64,000 nt of DNA. Origin: Anaerovibrio lipolyticus LB2005 (GTDB lineage: Bacteria > Bacillota > Negativicutes > Selenomonadales > Selenomonadaceae). Of this stretch, positions 8,474-17,822 are shown in pieces. A model generated the notes under the pieces. That model did no database searches and was not told where the DNA came from. It was given only the letters and a program-made list of their open reading frames with translations. Numbering within the stretch: position 1 is the stretch's first letter; every line of letters starts with the position of its first letter. A program made the translations under genes and the position numbers. The stretch is from assembly GCF_000621545.1 (NCBI RefSeq), contig NZ_JHYA01000006.1:124001-188000 (forward strand), in the 5' to 3' direction.

Positions 8474-10621
8474 GTGAAGTTGGATATTAGACGTAAAATA
8501 TTGCTTCTCATGGGCATTTCCGGGTTAATTACCGCTTTGCTTTTGGGGGCTATATTGACCTTGGGACTGAATACAGCCTATGATACCTTGGACAAACAGG
8601 CCTTTACCATGGCTCAGGGGGTAAGCGATGAAGCTGTAAACTATTCTCAGAAGCTGGCCCGCAAACGGCTGGAAAATATTATTCGCTTAAAGGCTTATCA
8701 CATTAATGAGATCATTGGCGAAATGGAGGGTAATTTAATAATACTATCCGATAAAATTAGCCAGATATCAGATTCATCAATCAAAAATAAAAGTATTATA
8801 CCTAAGGATCCACGCACTGAGACGGTGTACAGCGGTGAATGGTATTATCTGCCGGGAGCAGATGATTATTCACCTCAATATGCTGTTGAGGTTGCCAACG
8901 ATTTGAATGCTACCCTGCATAATTTAAGTAAGGGGGAAAAGGCCCGGCCTTTGTTTTTTTACATTGGTTCCAAGAATGGCTGGAGCCTTCGCATGGATAT
9001 CTTGCCTAATGATAATGACAAGGTTAATTTGCCCCAAGCGGCTCTGACCAGAGACTATGATGCCAGGGATAGAAGCTGGTATAAATATGTAATGCAGGCT
9101 GAAATAAAAGATGCACCATTATATGTTCCTCTATATTCTTCTGCAGGTGGCAGAGCTATGTTATCTCTTGCCATGCCATATAAGGATAAGGATGGAATAG
9201 CCGGTGTATTGGGCGTTTCAATTCCATCATCAACCTTGTCTGCGGCTATGGAAGACAATACAAGAGATAAGAGTGATATCAGCTTTTTACTGGATTCCAA
9301 AGGCCATGTGATTTATTCCTCTTTATCCGTGGAGGATTTGGCTACAGACCGTTCCGACTTTGATTTGCGCAATTCCGGTATTGAATCATTGGCCCAAGCT
9401 GCTCAAAATATGACTGCAGGAGAAACAGGCTCCACAGTAGTTGATATTTATGAGGACTCTTATTTTTTGGTATATGCACCTGTGGGTTCACAGGGCTGGA
9501 GTTTGGGGGAGCTTATTTCCTACAATGAGGTTCAGGAACCAGCAGACTATATTGGATATTTGGTGAAATCAGAATTTAAGGAAATACAAAATGAATTACA
9601 GCTTGTATTTTCCGGTGTTCGCACAATTAGTCTAATTGCATTTATTCTGTTATTAATTTCAATCATTTTGGTAAGCCGTCCTATGGCGGGGCATTTTTCA
9701 AAATCTATCAGAACATTGTCAGAAGGCGCAAAACATATTTCTGAGGGAAACTTCTCGGAAGAGCTTTCAATTAACTCCGGCGACGAAATGGAGCTTTTGG
9801 CTGACAGATTCAATGCCATGACCAAGGATCTTAATAAATATATGGATGATCTGACCAGAGTAACCCAGGAACAGGCTGAAGTTACAGCTGGTCTTGATGT
9901 AGCCACAAAAATACAGAAGGGTATGCTCCCTGAGGGAGGAATCACATCATCCATTGTTTCTCTTGATGCTGATATGCAGCCTGCCATAGAAGTGGGTGGA
10001 GATTTCTATGATTACTACTATTTGGATGATACCCATTTGGCCTTCACCATAGCAGATGTATCTGATAAGGGGATTCCTTCCGCTATTTTCATGGTAGTTT
10101 CAAGGATTATCCTCAAAAATTGTATCAATTTGTATTATCAGGATGGATTGGCTAATGCTGTTACATTGGCTAATGATCAGTGTTCACAGCTCAGTAATGA
10201 TGGTATGTTTGTTACTGTATGGACTGGTGTCCTGAATACAGCAACTGGTGAACTGATTTACGTAAATGCTGGTCACAATGCACCTGTTCTTCTCCATGAT
10301 AAGGAGCTTTTGTATCTGCCAAAGGGAAAGTGTCCTATGATGGGATTTATGGAAGGCATTGAATATAAACAGCAAAGCATTATGCTGAAGCCGGATTCCC
10401 TGTTGCTCCTTTATACTGATGGCGTTACTGAAGCCATGAATGAAAATAAGGAAATGTATTCCAAGGAGCGTATGGAGGAGATATTGAAAGGCTTGGGAGA
10501 TAGTTCTCCTAAGGAAACTATAAACAGCGTAAGGCAGGATGTTGCTAAATTTGTTGGTAAAGCAAAGCAGTCTGATGATATAACCATGGTGGCCGTAAAA
10601 TATAACGGTGTTAAAGGGTGA
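8474..10621 (+). CDS. Membrane sensor PP2C (SpoIIE/RsbU-type) phosphatase
   Basis: About 715 residues: an N-terminal membrane segment (about 10-32), a large extracytoplasmic double-Cache sensor with the typical 'YDARDRSWY' segment and 'GIAGVLGVSI', a second membrane segment near 380-400, a HAMP linker ('GDEMELLADRFNAM'), then a PP2C domain. Metal-binding motifs of the phosphatase are intact: 'EVGGDFYD', 'DVSDKG', 'NAGHNAP', 'LLLYTDGVTEA' and 'QSDDITMV'. It should dephosphorylate the STAS protein encoded just upstream when the Cache domain is in the right state. I prefer GTG 8474 over ATG 8468 because GGAGG ends at 8465, only two bases before the ATG, and because the paralogue downstream starts at the same point (MKLDI). 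The ligand is unknown. Confidence 0.86.
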   Translation: MKLDIRRKILLLMGISGLITALLLGAILTLGLNTAYDTLDKQAFTMAQGVSDEAVNYSQKLARKRLENIIRLKAYHINEIIGEMEGNLIILSDKISQISDSSIKNKSIIPKDPRTETVYSGEWYYLPGADDYSPQYAVEVANDLNATLHNLSKGEKARPLFFYIGSKNGWSLRMDILPNDNDKVNLPQAALTRDYDARDRSWYKYVMQAEIKDAPLYVPLYSSAGGRAMLSLAMPYKDKDGIAGVLGVSIPSSTLSAAMEDNTRDKSDISFLLDSKGHVIYSSLSVEDLATDRSDFDLRNSGIESLAQAAQNMTAGETGSTVVDIYEDSYFLVYAPVGSQGWSLGELISYNEVQEPADYIGYLVKSEFKEIQNELQLVFSGVRTISLIAFILLLISIILVSRPMAGHFSKSIRTLSEGAKHISEGNFSEELSINSGDEMELLADRFNAMTKDLNKYMDDLTRVTQEQAEVTAGLDVATKIQKGMLPEGGITSSIVSLDADMQPAIEVGGDFYDYYYLDDTHLAFTIADVSDKGIPSAIFMVVSRIILKNCINLYYQDGLANAVTLANDQCSQLSNDGMFVTVWTGVLNTATGELIYVNAGHNAPVLLHDKELLYLPKGKCPMMGFMEGIEYKQQSIMLKPDSLLLLYTDGVTEAMNENKEMYSKERMEEILKGLGDSSPKETINSVRQDVAKFVGKAKQSDDITMVAVKYNGVKG

Positions 10622-10629
10622 TGGAAGCA

Positions 10630-13161
10630 ATGAAGCTGGACATAAAAAAGAGATTGTTTATGCTGATGCTGCTGGGCAGCTTATTGAGCTTCCTGTTTTT
10701 GGGGTCATCCCTTTTTTATGGGTTATACGGGGTATGGGATTCTTTTAATGCCAAGAAGGAGGAAGTAACCGTCGTTGTAACTGATTATAACAGGGATTTT
10801 GCCAAGGAACAGACCCAGGAAACTATGGACAGGTCTGTGGAATTAAAGTCCGAAACAGTATCATTTGAAGTAAACGCCATAAAAGAGGATGTAAAATACC
10901 TTTCCAATGAAGTTTCTGAGATATTAAAATCACCACAAAACTACGAGCTTAAGAAGCTTCCTAATGCTGCCGATGGAAATCTTCCTGGCGGAATACCGTA
11001 TGTTCAAATTAGTCCTGAGCTTAAGTCCCAGGGGATAACTCCTGAATTGGAAAAGGAAATTCAGCTGGTATCAAATATAGGGGAGCAAATGCAATCCTTG
11101 GGATTGTATTATGTAAATGTTTTTGTTGCTTCTAAAAATGGCTATACCATTTATTATGATACTTCCGAGGAAAAGGGGTATGTTGCTATACTCAGCCGTG
11201 AGGAATGGCGTGATACCTATGATGCCCGTAAACGTGGCTGGTATACAGATGGAATAAATAGCCAGGAACCTGTATTTAGTGATGTATATACCTCAATAAC
11301 GGGAATAAAAATTATTTCCTGTGTTATGCCGTACTATGATCAAAATGGTATAGCTGGTGTTTTGGGAGTGGACTGTTCCCCAAAGAACTTATTTATTCAG
11401 GAAGAAGAGGGAAAGGTTCATGAGAGCTTTATTATAAATAAAAAGGGCGTAATTCTTTTGAGTACCGTCCAAAAGTCATTTTTTCCTCCTAACAAGGTCT
11501 TAAAGCGGATGCGTCAGCGCTTTACAGGATATGAAAAGGTGTTTGTAGACAACGAAGAATATTTCCTATCCTACGCTCCTATTGACAATACTGACTGGTG
11601 TATGGGGACCCTCGTATCAAAGGAAGAAGTAATGAAGGATGCTGTAACTGCCCAACATCGTATGGTAGAGCAGATGAATATTTTCTACACCTCCTTTGCA
11701 CGTATTATTTTATTGATGGGCGGTTTAACTATCGTCATATCATTGGTGTTATTTTCCCTTATTTTATATTGCAGTGCCAAAATTGCCACACGGGTTTCCA
11801 AGCCTGTATATGCCCTGATGGCTGGGGCGGATGAAATAGCCAAGGGAAATTTCCAATACAAAATTCAGATACATACTGGTGATGAGCTGGAGCAGCTGGC
11901 AGAAAACTTTAATAAAATGACCGATGCCCTTAACCACTATACCCAGGAAATTGCCTATAGAGCCAAGGAAAAATCCCGTGTTGAGGCGGAGCTTTCTGCT
12001 GCTACCAACATTCAAATATCCCTGTTGCCTTCTCCATTACCACCAAGAGATGAATTTTCACTGGCTGCCGCTATGTATACAGCTAAAGAGGTGGGGGGAG
12101 ATTTCTACGATTATTACTTAATTGATGAAAATTATTTGGCAGTAACCATAGGCGATGTTTCCGATAAGGGAGTTCCAGCAGCTTTGTTTATGGCTGGAGT
12201 AAAGACAGTAATTAAAAATAATATTTTAAGCGCAATGAAGAAGGGGGTTACCCTGGAAGCTGCCTTATATTATGCCAATAATCAGATTATTGACGCCAAT
12301 AAAGAAAACTATTTTGTATCCGTCTTTACCGGAATATTAAATATTGAAACAGGAGAGTTTACTTATGTAAATTGTGGCCATAATCCACCTGCTTTGATGG
12401 ATGGAGAAACAATATCATATTTACCTTCTTTTAAAACTAATGCAGTTTTGGGCGTAAAAGCAAACTGGAAGAATACTGAAAATAAAATACATCTAAAGCA
12501 AAATAGCTTTTTATTCCTCTACACAGATGGTGTAACAGGTGCCTTAAATGGAAATCAGGAATTTTTTGCCAAGGAAAGAATGGAGCATGTACTTAGGGAA
12601 ATGGGTACAGAAACAGCTCCTGAGGAAATAATTAAAGGCATGAATGAGGCTGTAATTAGTCACATAAAGGGAACGGGAGAAAATGTGGAACAGTCTGATG
12701 ATATTACCATGTTGGTTCTAAATTATAAGGGATGTGAGGATATGGACTCGGAAAAAGAAATAGTCATTCCGGCAAAAGTAGAGGAATTGCCTAAAATTGT
12801 ATCCTTTATTACCGAAATATCGCGTGCCACCGATTGTTCAGAGCGTTCAATAAATCAGCTGATGCTGGTGGTGGAGGAGATATTTGTCAATATTGCAGAA
12901 TATGCATATAAGGACAAGGAAGCAGTGGCAATTATAAAAGGTAAGCTGTATGGTAAACCACCGGAAATTGAGCTGAAATTTATCGATGAAGGGGTTCCGT
13001 ATAATCCATTGGAAAAGGATGACCCAGACATTGATGCTGCCCTGGAGGACAGGGAAATAGGCGGGCTTGGAATATATCTGGTAAAGAAAAAGGTGGATAA
13101 TATATCCTATGAACGTCAGGGGAAGAAAAATATACTTACTATCAGAAAGAAAATGATTTGA
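10630..13161 (+). CDS. Membrane sensor PP2C phosphatase fused to RsbW-like anti-sigma kinase
   Basis: About 843 residues, paralogous to the gene before it: membrane segment, double-Cache sensor ('YDARKRGWY'), second membrane segment near 360-385, HAMP, PP2C domain ('EVGGDFYD' near 487, 'DVSDKG', 'FLYTDGVTGA', 'QSDDITML'). It carries an extra C-terminal HATPase_c domain (about 705-843) of the RsbW/SpoIIAB type with N box 'VEEIFVNIAEYAY', G1 'DEGVPYNP' and G2 'IGGLGIYLVKKKVD'. One chain thus holds both the phosphatase and the kinase of a partner switch. I chose ATG 10630 by alignment with the paralogue; GTG 10618 and ATG 10621 are alternatives and would overlap the upstream stop. Whether the kinase domain binds the sigma factor encoded next is inferred from position. 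Confidence 0.86.
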   Translation: MKLDIKKRLFMLMLLGSLLSFLFLGSSLFYGLYGVWDSFNAKKEEVTVVVTDYNRDFAKEQTQETMDRSVELKSETVSFEVNAIKEDVKYLSNEVSEILKSPQNYELKKLPNAADGNLPGGIPYVQISPELKSQGITPELEKEIQLVSNIGEQMQSLGLYYVNVFVASKNGYTIYYDTSEEKGYVAILSREEWRDTYDARKRGWYTDGINSQEPVFSDVYTSITGIKIISCVMPYYDQNGIAGVLGVDCSPKNLFIQEEEGKVHESFIINKKGVILLSTVQKSFFPPNKVLKRMRQRFTGYEKVFVDNEEYFLSYAPIDNTDWCMGTLVSKEEVMKDAVTAQHRMVEQMNIFYTSFARIILLMGGLTIVISLVLFSLILYCSAKIATRVSKPVYALMAGADEIAKGNFQYKIQIHTGDELEQLAENFNKMTDALNHYTQEIAYRAKEKSRVEAELSAATNIQISLLPSPLPPRDEFSLAAAMYTAKEVGGDFYDYYLIDENYLAVTIGDVSDKGVPAALFMAGVKTVIKNNILSAMKKGVTLEAALYYANNQIIDANKENYFVSVFTGILNIETGEFTYVNCGHNPPALMDGETISYLPSFKTNAVLGVKANWKNTENKIHLKQNSFLFLYTDGVTGALNGNQEFFAKERMEHVLREMGTETAPEEIIKGMNEAVISHIKGTGENVEQSDDITMLVLNYKGCEDMDSEKEIVIPAKVEELPKIVSFITEISRATDCSERSINQLMLVVEEIFVNIAEYAYKDKEAVAIIKGKLYGKPPEIELKFIDEGVPYNPLEKDDPDIDAALEDREIGGLGIYLVKKKVDNISYERQGKKNILTIRKKMI

Positions 13162-13183
13162 TTTTATTGAGGGAGCAGTAGCT

Positions 13184-13732
13184 ATGGTTTCCAGCACGTT
13201 GTATTGGAGTCAGCGGGCCAGGCAGGCTATCACTGATGAAGAAGCATTTACAGAGTTATATGATTATTATTTTCCTCGTGTTTATCAGTATTTATTGGGA
13301 AAAACAAAGGATAGCTCTTTAGCGGACGAATTTGTCAGTAAAACATTTCTCAATATGTATGAGCATTTGGGGGATTATGACCCGGAACGGGGAGCCTTTT
13401 CCACCTGGCTCTTTCGCATTGCCCAAAATGTGGTAAACAAATACTACGGAAGTAAGGCTTATACTGCCCATACTTCCTGGGATGAGGGCTTTGACCCAGC
13501 GGATCAGCAGGCTACACCAGAGCAGCAGTATGTTGACAAGGAGCAGGATGATGAGCTAAAGGCCGCAATTATGCAGCTGTCTGAGCGTGAGCAGAAGATT
13601 TTGGAAATGACCTACTGGATGAACATGAAATCCAATGAAATCGGCGAAGCCCTAGGCATGGCTCCCAGCTCTGTACGGGTAGCCTTAAAGCAAGCCAGGG
13701 AACGGTTGAAAACAATTTTAGAAAATTCATAA
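13184..13732 (+). CDS. ECF-like sigma-70 family sigma factor
   Basis: A 182-residue protein with only sigma region 2 ('AFTELYDYYFPRVYQYL' to 'FSTWLFRIAQNVVNKYY', about 20-85) and region 4 ('LSEREQKILEMTYW' and helix-turn-helix 'SNEIGEALGMAPSSVRVAL', about 130-175). Regions 1 and 3 are missing, as in the ECF group. It would direct RNA polymerase to a small regulon. ECF factors usually have a membrane-bound anti-sigma factor encoded next door; none follows here. Instead three partner-switching genes precede it, 22 bases upstream of the ATG, suggesting control by the RsbW-like domain. A factor-independent terminator follows. Target promoters are not known; the nearby autotransporter is one candidate. 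Confidence 0.85.
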   Translation: MVSSTLYWSQRARQAITDEEAFTELYDYYFPRVYQYLLGKTKDSSLADEFVSKTFLNMYEHLGDYDPERGAFSTWLFRIAQNVVNKYYGSKAYTAHTSWDEGFDPADQQATPEQQYVDKEQDDELKAAIMQLSEREQKILEMTYWMNMKSNEIGEALGMAPSSVRVALKQARERLKTILENS

Positions 13733-13770
13733 GAAAGTAATAACAGTATTAACCTAAAAATCTATTTGAA

Positions 13771-13801
13771 GAGGGCATATCAGCAGATGTGCTCTCTTTT
13801 T
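13771..13801 (+). terminator. Intrinsic terminator after the sigma factor gene
   Basis: A ten-pair stem GAGGGCATAT/ATGTGCTCTC (two G-U pairs) with the six-base loop CAGCAG, followed directly by TTTTT. It closes the STAS-PP2C-sigma cassette. Confidence 0.85.
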
Positions 13802-13926
13802 GTATATTCATTTACTTATGTTGCTGTCAGTCGATGATAAGATAAGTTTAATTCTCAAGTTAGTTGTTTGTAAGATAATAGAATATCAATCGTATATAAG
13901 TATAGTGAAGTAGTAAATTAGAATTC

Positions 13927-13973
13927 TTATTATTTCGATAATAAATAAAAGAATATGTTCTTTAACTAAAGAA
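13927..13973 (+). promoter_or_regulatory. Two small hairpins in the autotransporter leader
   Basis: TTATTAT-TTCG-ATAATAA (13927-13944) has a perfect stem and a UUCG tetraloop. TTCTTT-AACT-AAAGAA (13958-13973) is a second perfect dyad. Both lie 35-80 bases before the start at 14007. They may stabilise the mRNA or be regulator sites. The 273-base gap (13733-14006) otherwise holds only the terminator and AT-rich sequence with no clear promoter. Confidence 0.4.
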
Positions 13974-14006
13974 ACGCAATCGTTAATATATATTGGAGGG
14001 AGTATT

Positions 14007-17000
14007 ATGAAACGAGTTAAGGGTAGGAAGATAACCAACAGTAAGAAAGCAATGCTGGTTACAGCCATTCTTACCAGTCTTATTAGTGCACCCTCATGGA
14101 CTGAGGCGGCTGAAGAGGCTGACACCTGGACAGTCAACTATGGTGGCATACCGGTAGCAGAGCTTAATATATTGCATAAAGATGAGGGCTTAGGTTATGA
14201 TGGTGATTACTTTATTGCACCAGCCCAATATGAGCTGGATGATTCACTGGTAAAAGGTAGCCTTAAAGCACTTTATTATTGGACGGATATGCTTAGCCTC
14301 AGGGGGAAAAATTCTACGCCGTGGCAAATTTATGTTACTACCCAAGAAGATCTTCAAAATGCCTCGGCCCTTTCTAATTTTTTCACTGCCAATGGAACTA
14401 CAAATAAAATGGTATATCAAAATAAAAGCTATATTACAGAGTCATTTCAGGGAATCCGTAATCTGACGCCCATTACCTTTGATTTAGCTGCCTCAAAAGA
14501 TCCGTTTCCGGCTGGTGATTATGCTTATAGTAGTGTAAATATTGGTAAGTATATGGGGGCTCATCGAGAAGGCGCCATTTATGGATGGTGGGTAGACGGG
14601 GATACGGTGTTACCTACAAACGAACATGCGGTTGACTATATAGCAATTTTCCGTCACGAACTGGGTCATGCCTTGGGCATTACTATAAATGATGTTACAA
14701 CTGATAAAAATGGTGAAAACTTAAATGGTGGACCCATTCCGGTTAATAGTAAAAAAGAGTATTACAAACGATTTGATGATAGCTTAAATAACTGGTCCAG
14801 TCATTTGGTGGACCAAAATCTGAATCCTGCCAAGCCTGGTATGCAAATTATGACCAGTGAGTTCTTCAATGATTTAAAGAAAGACCATCCTGAGGTAAAG
14901 GAATCTGATTATTTCATCGTGGATAATGGAGAAGGTGACAATGGTGATAATCTGACTGGCAGACAAGGCTATGCCTTCTTTATTGGCAGTGATGTGACAG
15001 CTGCTCTTGATGGCGGGACCTTTTATGGTGTAAGTGGTTTACCGGTCAAAGGCTGGGAAGAGGAGAAGGGGAATTTCATTTTTGAGGGCTCCCATATTGA
15101 AACTGCTGGTATAATGAGTCATCGTAGCTACCGGAATTATACTACCTTTTTAGAAGCGGAATTGGCCGTCATGAATGATATTGGCTACGATATTGACCGC
15201 AAGGCATATTATGGTCGTTCCATTTACAATAATGGCAGAACATTAATCAATACCCAGGGCTACTTTGCCCGTAATGCTGACGGTACAGCCTATTTAAATA
15301 ACACTTTCAGCAAGGTTCCGTTAGGTATCGGCTTACATATTTATGGTTACGATAATAATATAACCCAGGCGGCCAATATTCTGACTGTAGGCGATGGTGG
15401 TACTGGTGTCCGGGTGGATGGTGTAAACAATACTCTCATTATTCCGGAGAATACAGAAATTCACGCCGATGGCTATAGAGGAAATGGTATTCTGGTGGCC
15501 TATGGTCGCAATCATACTGTGAATCAGGCTGGTACAGTTACAGCTAATGGTGAAGGTGGTACCGGTATACGGTTTGACTTTGGCTCAAATTTATTAGGGG
15601 GCTTTGATGGTGAATATCGCGGTTCCTATATTCGCTATATTCGTGATATAGGTGGTGATGGCAGTATATCTAAGGCTGAAAATCTAAAACTGACTAAAAT
15701 GGATTCCGATGAGTTCAATACTGTTGCCGATGAATTGAATGGGCCTATGGTGGATAAATATAATCTTTCCGGAACCCTTTCTGGTGCTGAAAATGCCATT
15801 TACATCGGTAAAAACGCCTTCGTTAAAAATATAAATATTAATGATGGTGCCAAAATTTACGGTAATATTACATCAGATTGGAAGCAATTTGGTGATGCTG
15901 CCTATGAAGGAGCCTATGACGAAGACGAAGACAACGATAATCGTGATGTTTTGCGGCTTCAATATAAAGAAAAATTTGAAGAAAATGGATATTGTTATTC
16001 AAAATATATTCCTGATTTAGTTACCAATCTAAATTTTAATACCAATCTAATCTACAATGGCGATATTACCGGTGAGGATAATATGAAGGTCAATGTAAAC
16101 AATGGAACATTGACCTATAATGGTACAGCTAAAGTGGTAAGTGTTAATGTAGCGGAGGATGCAGCATTGTATGGCGGAAATTTCATCGTAAATGAAATTT
16201 CTGATGATGACTTTGCTTCAGATTTTACAGACGATACTACAGGTAATTTCTATAATTACGGTTCCATTGGTGCCAATAGCGAAGACAGCAATATGAATAT
16301 CAAGGGTAATCTGGTATCCAATGGCGAGCTTAGAGGCTTTGCCGGCGGTGATAATGGCCAGATTATTGTGGATGGAAAGGCATCTATAAATGGCTCCATG
16401 TTATCGGTGACTAATGCCTTGCCAAATGAACAAATGGAAGTTTTACAGGCAGATGAAATAGAAGGTACTTTAGGCAATACTACAAAGCCATACGCAGCAA
16501 CTGGTATGCTGAATACCATTGGCATCATTGATGGTACCACATTGAAGGTAACGACGTCTGCGTCTAATAATCTTGGCCCAATAGACAGCACCCAACAGCA
16601 GGCCTATGATGCCATGACGGATATGCAGTTACATCTGTCAACTAATGGAGATAGTCGCATCAATGAGATGCGTGATTTATACAGCTTGGATTCTGGCGAG
16701 GCCAAGGCAGCCCTTACGGCTATTGCATCAAGCCCAGCTCCAAACAACCTGGTAATGACCCAAAGCAATACCATGACCAGTCATTTACTTTCCGCCCGTC
16801 TTTCAGAAGCCTTTGCTTCAAAAGAAGTTAAGGTGGCTATTCCAACCTCCAAGCTGGATGATGGTAAAGGCGACAAGGCCTTGACCATGGATATGAAGCT
16901 GGCTCAGCCTGTGGACAATGATTTCTGGTTCAAGGTGGCCAGAAACTGGGGCGAAGGCAGTGGCAGCAGCTACTATCAGGGAACTACCATGGCTGGTGGC

Positions 17001-17711
17001 TGGGACCGTGCCTATGGAAAGCATTGGCGGGCCGGTGCCTTCGTTAGCTACGGCCAATTCTCATTTGCGGACAATTTATCCCATAATGGGGTAAAGGATA
17101 CCCGTGTAGGCCTTTATGGTGGTTACAGCAATGGGCCTCATAATGGCTATGTGTACTTGGATTATGGTTGGATAAACAATGATTTGACCCGTCGGCTGAC
17201 TGGCCTGGATTTACAGGCCAAAGCAGATTATAACAGCCGTATTCTGGAGCTTGGCGGAGAATATAAATACGATTTAAATGCCAAGAATATGAAGATTTGG
17301 CATGTCAGTCCTTACGCCAATGTACAGCTTTCCCAGCTGTGGCAGGATGGCTACACCGAACGTGGAGCCGGCATTTTCGGCCATCGGGTAGATAGCCAGT
17401 CCAATACCTATTTTGCTGGGGGCCTTGGCTTGGAATTTAAACGATATCTGAGCAATGGCAGTTATGCCTTGCGTCTGGGCGTAAAGCATGCCTTCACTGG
17501 TGCTGATCCAAAGTTTACTTACGGCTATATTGGTAATGATACCAAGCGTTATGAGCTGCGGGGACAGCAGGACAAGACCCATTTCATAATGTCTATTGGC
17601 GGCGAGGCTGAGTTTGCCCCTGGCTGGACTCTGGCTGGTGATTTGGCTTTTCAAAAGGGCAGCCACGACAAAGATATTATGGCAGCAGTTACCTTAAGGC
17701 GAATGTGGTAA
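14007..17711 (+). CDS. Autotransporter with metzincin-like metalloprotease passenger
   Basis: A 1,234-residue type V secreted protein. It has a long signal peptide (about 1-35, cut near 'WTEAAEEA'), then a protease-like region with zinc-binding motif His217-Glu218-Leu-Gly-His221 ('FRHELGHALGI') and a possible Met-turn 'GIMSHRSY' followed by 'AELAVMNDIGYDID', an arrangement seen in metzincin-like proteases. The third histidine expected three residues after the glycine is not present. A beta-helical passenger with Gly/Asn-rich repeats follows (about 410-800), then a C-terminal autotransporter barrel (about 965-1234) ending in the aromatic residue Trp. The enzyme should act at the cell surface or be released; its substrate is unknown. 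It has a clear ribosome site (GGAGGGAG) and follows the sigma factor terminator. Confidence 0.85.
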   Translation: MKRVKGRKITNSKKAMLVTAILTSLISAPSWTEAAEEADTWTVNYGGIPVAELNILHKDEGLGYDGDYFIAPAQYELDDSLVKGSLKALYYWTDMLSLRGKNSTPWQIYVTTQEDLQNASALSNFFTANGTTNKMVYQNKSYITESFQGIRNLTPITFDLAASKDPFPAGDYAYSSVNIGKYMGAHREGAIYGWWVDGDTVLPTNEHAVDYIAIFRHELGHALGITINDVTTDKNGENLNGGPIPVNSKKEYYKRFDDSLNNWSSHLVDQNLNPAKPGMQIMTSEFFNDLKKDHPEVKESDYFIVDNGEGDNGDNLTGRQGYAFFIGSDVTAALDGGTFYGVSGLPVKGWEEEKGNFIFEGSHIETAGIMSHRSYRNYTTFLEAELAVMNDIGYDIDRKAYYGRSIYNNGRTLINTQGYFARNADGTAYLNNTFSKVPLGIGLHIYGYDNNITQAANILTVGDGGTGVRVDGVNNTLIIPENTEIHADGYRGNGILVAYGRNHTVNQAGTVTANGEGGTGIRFDFGSNLLGGFDGEYRGSYIRYIRDIGGDGSISKAENLKLTKMDSDEFNTVADELNGPMVDKYNLSGTLSGAENAIYIGKNAFVKNININDGAKIYGNITSDWKQFGDAAYEGAYDEDEDNDNRDVLRLQYKEKFEENGYCYSKYIPDLVTNLNFNTNLIYNGDITGEDNMKVNVNNGTLTYNGTAKVVSVNVAEDAALYGGNFIVNEISDDDFASDFTDDTTGNFYNYGSIGANSEDSNMNIKGNLVSNGELRGFAGGDNGQIIVDGKASINGSMLSVTNALPNEQMEVLQADEIEGTLGNTTKPYAATGMLNTIGIIDGTTLKVTTSASNNLGPIDSTQQQAYDAMTDMQLHLSTNGDSRINEMRDLYSLDSGEAKAALTAIASSPAPNNLVMTQSNTMTSHLLSARLSEAFASKEVKVAIPTSKLDDGKGDKALTMDMKLAQPVDNDFWFKVARNWGEGSGSSYYQGTTMAGGWDRAYGKHWRAGAFVSYGQFSFADNLSHNGVKDTRVGLYGGYSNGPHNGYVYLDYGWINNDLTRRLTGLDLQAKADYNSRILELGGEYKYDLNAKNMKIWHVSPYANVQLSQLWQDGYTERGAGIFGHRVDSQSNTYFAGGLGLEFKRYLSNGSYALRLGVKHAFTGADPKFTYGYIGNDTKRYELRGQQDKTHFIMSIGGEAEFAPGWTLAGDLAFQKGSHDKDIMAAVTLRRMW

Positions 17712-17740
17712 AAACAAACCTTGGGGATAATTGCAGGAAT

Positions 17741-17769
17741 TTGACGTTTTTAGCAGAATTATTTATAGA
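17741..17769 (+). promoter_or_regulatory. Sigma-A-type promoter for the giant adhesin
   Basis: TTGACG (17741-17746), 17-base spacer, TATAGA (17764-17769), 53 bases before the ATG at 17823. This is a close match to the housekeeping consensus and suggests the adhesin need not depend on the ECF sigma factor or on read-through from the autotransporter. No terminator is visible after the autotransporter. Confidence 0.6.
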
Positions 17770-17822
17770 GAATTGTTCTTTTTTCTTTTCAAGGATAGAA
17801 CGATAGGCAAGGAGGGATTATC

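Noticed and set aside
13940-14006. ECF-type promoter shared by the autotransporter and the giant adhesin
   Set aside because: GTTCTT-like and CGAT/CGTT-like words occur before both genes, but their spacing differs (18 against 20) and the adhesin has a good sigma-A promoter instead.
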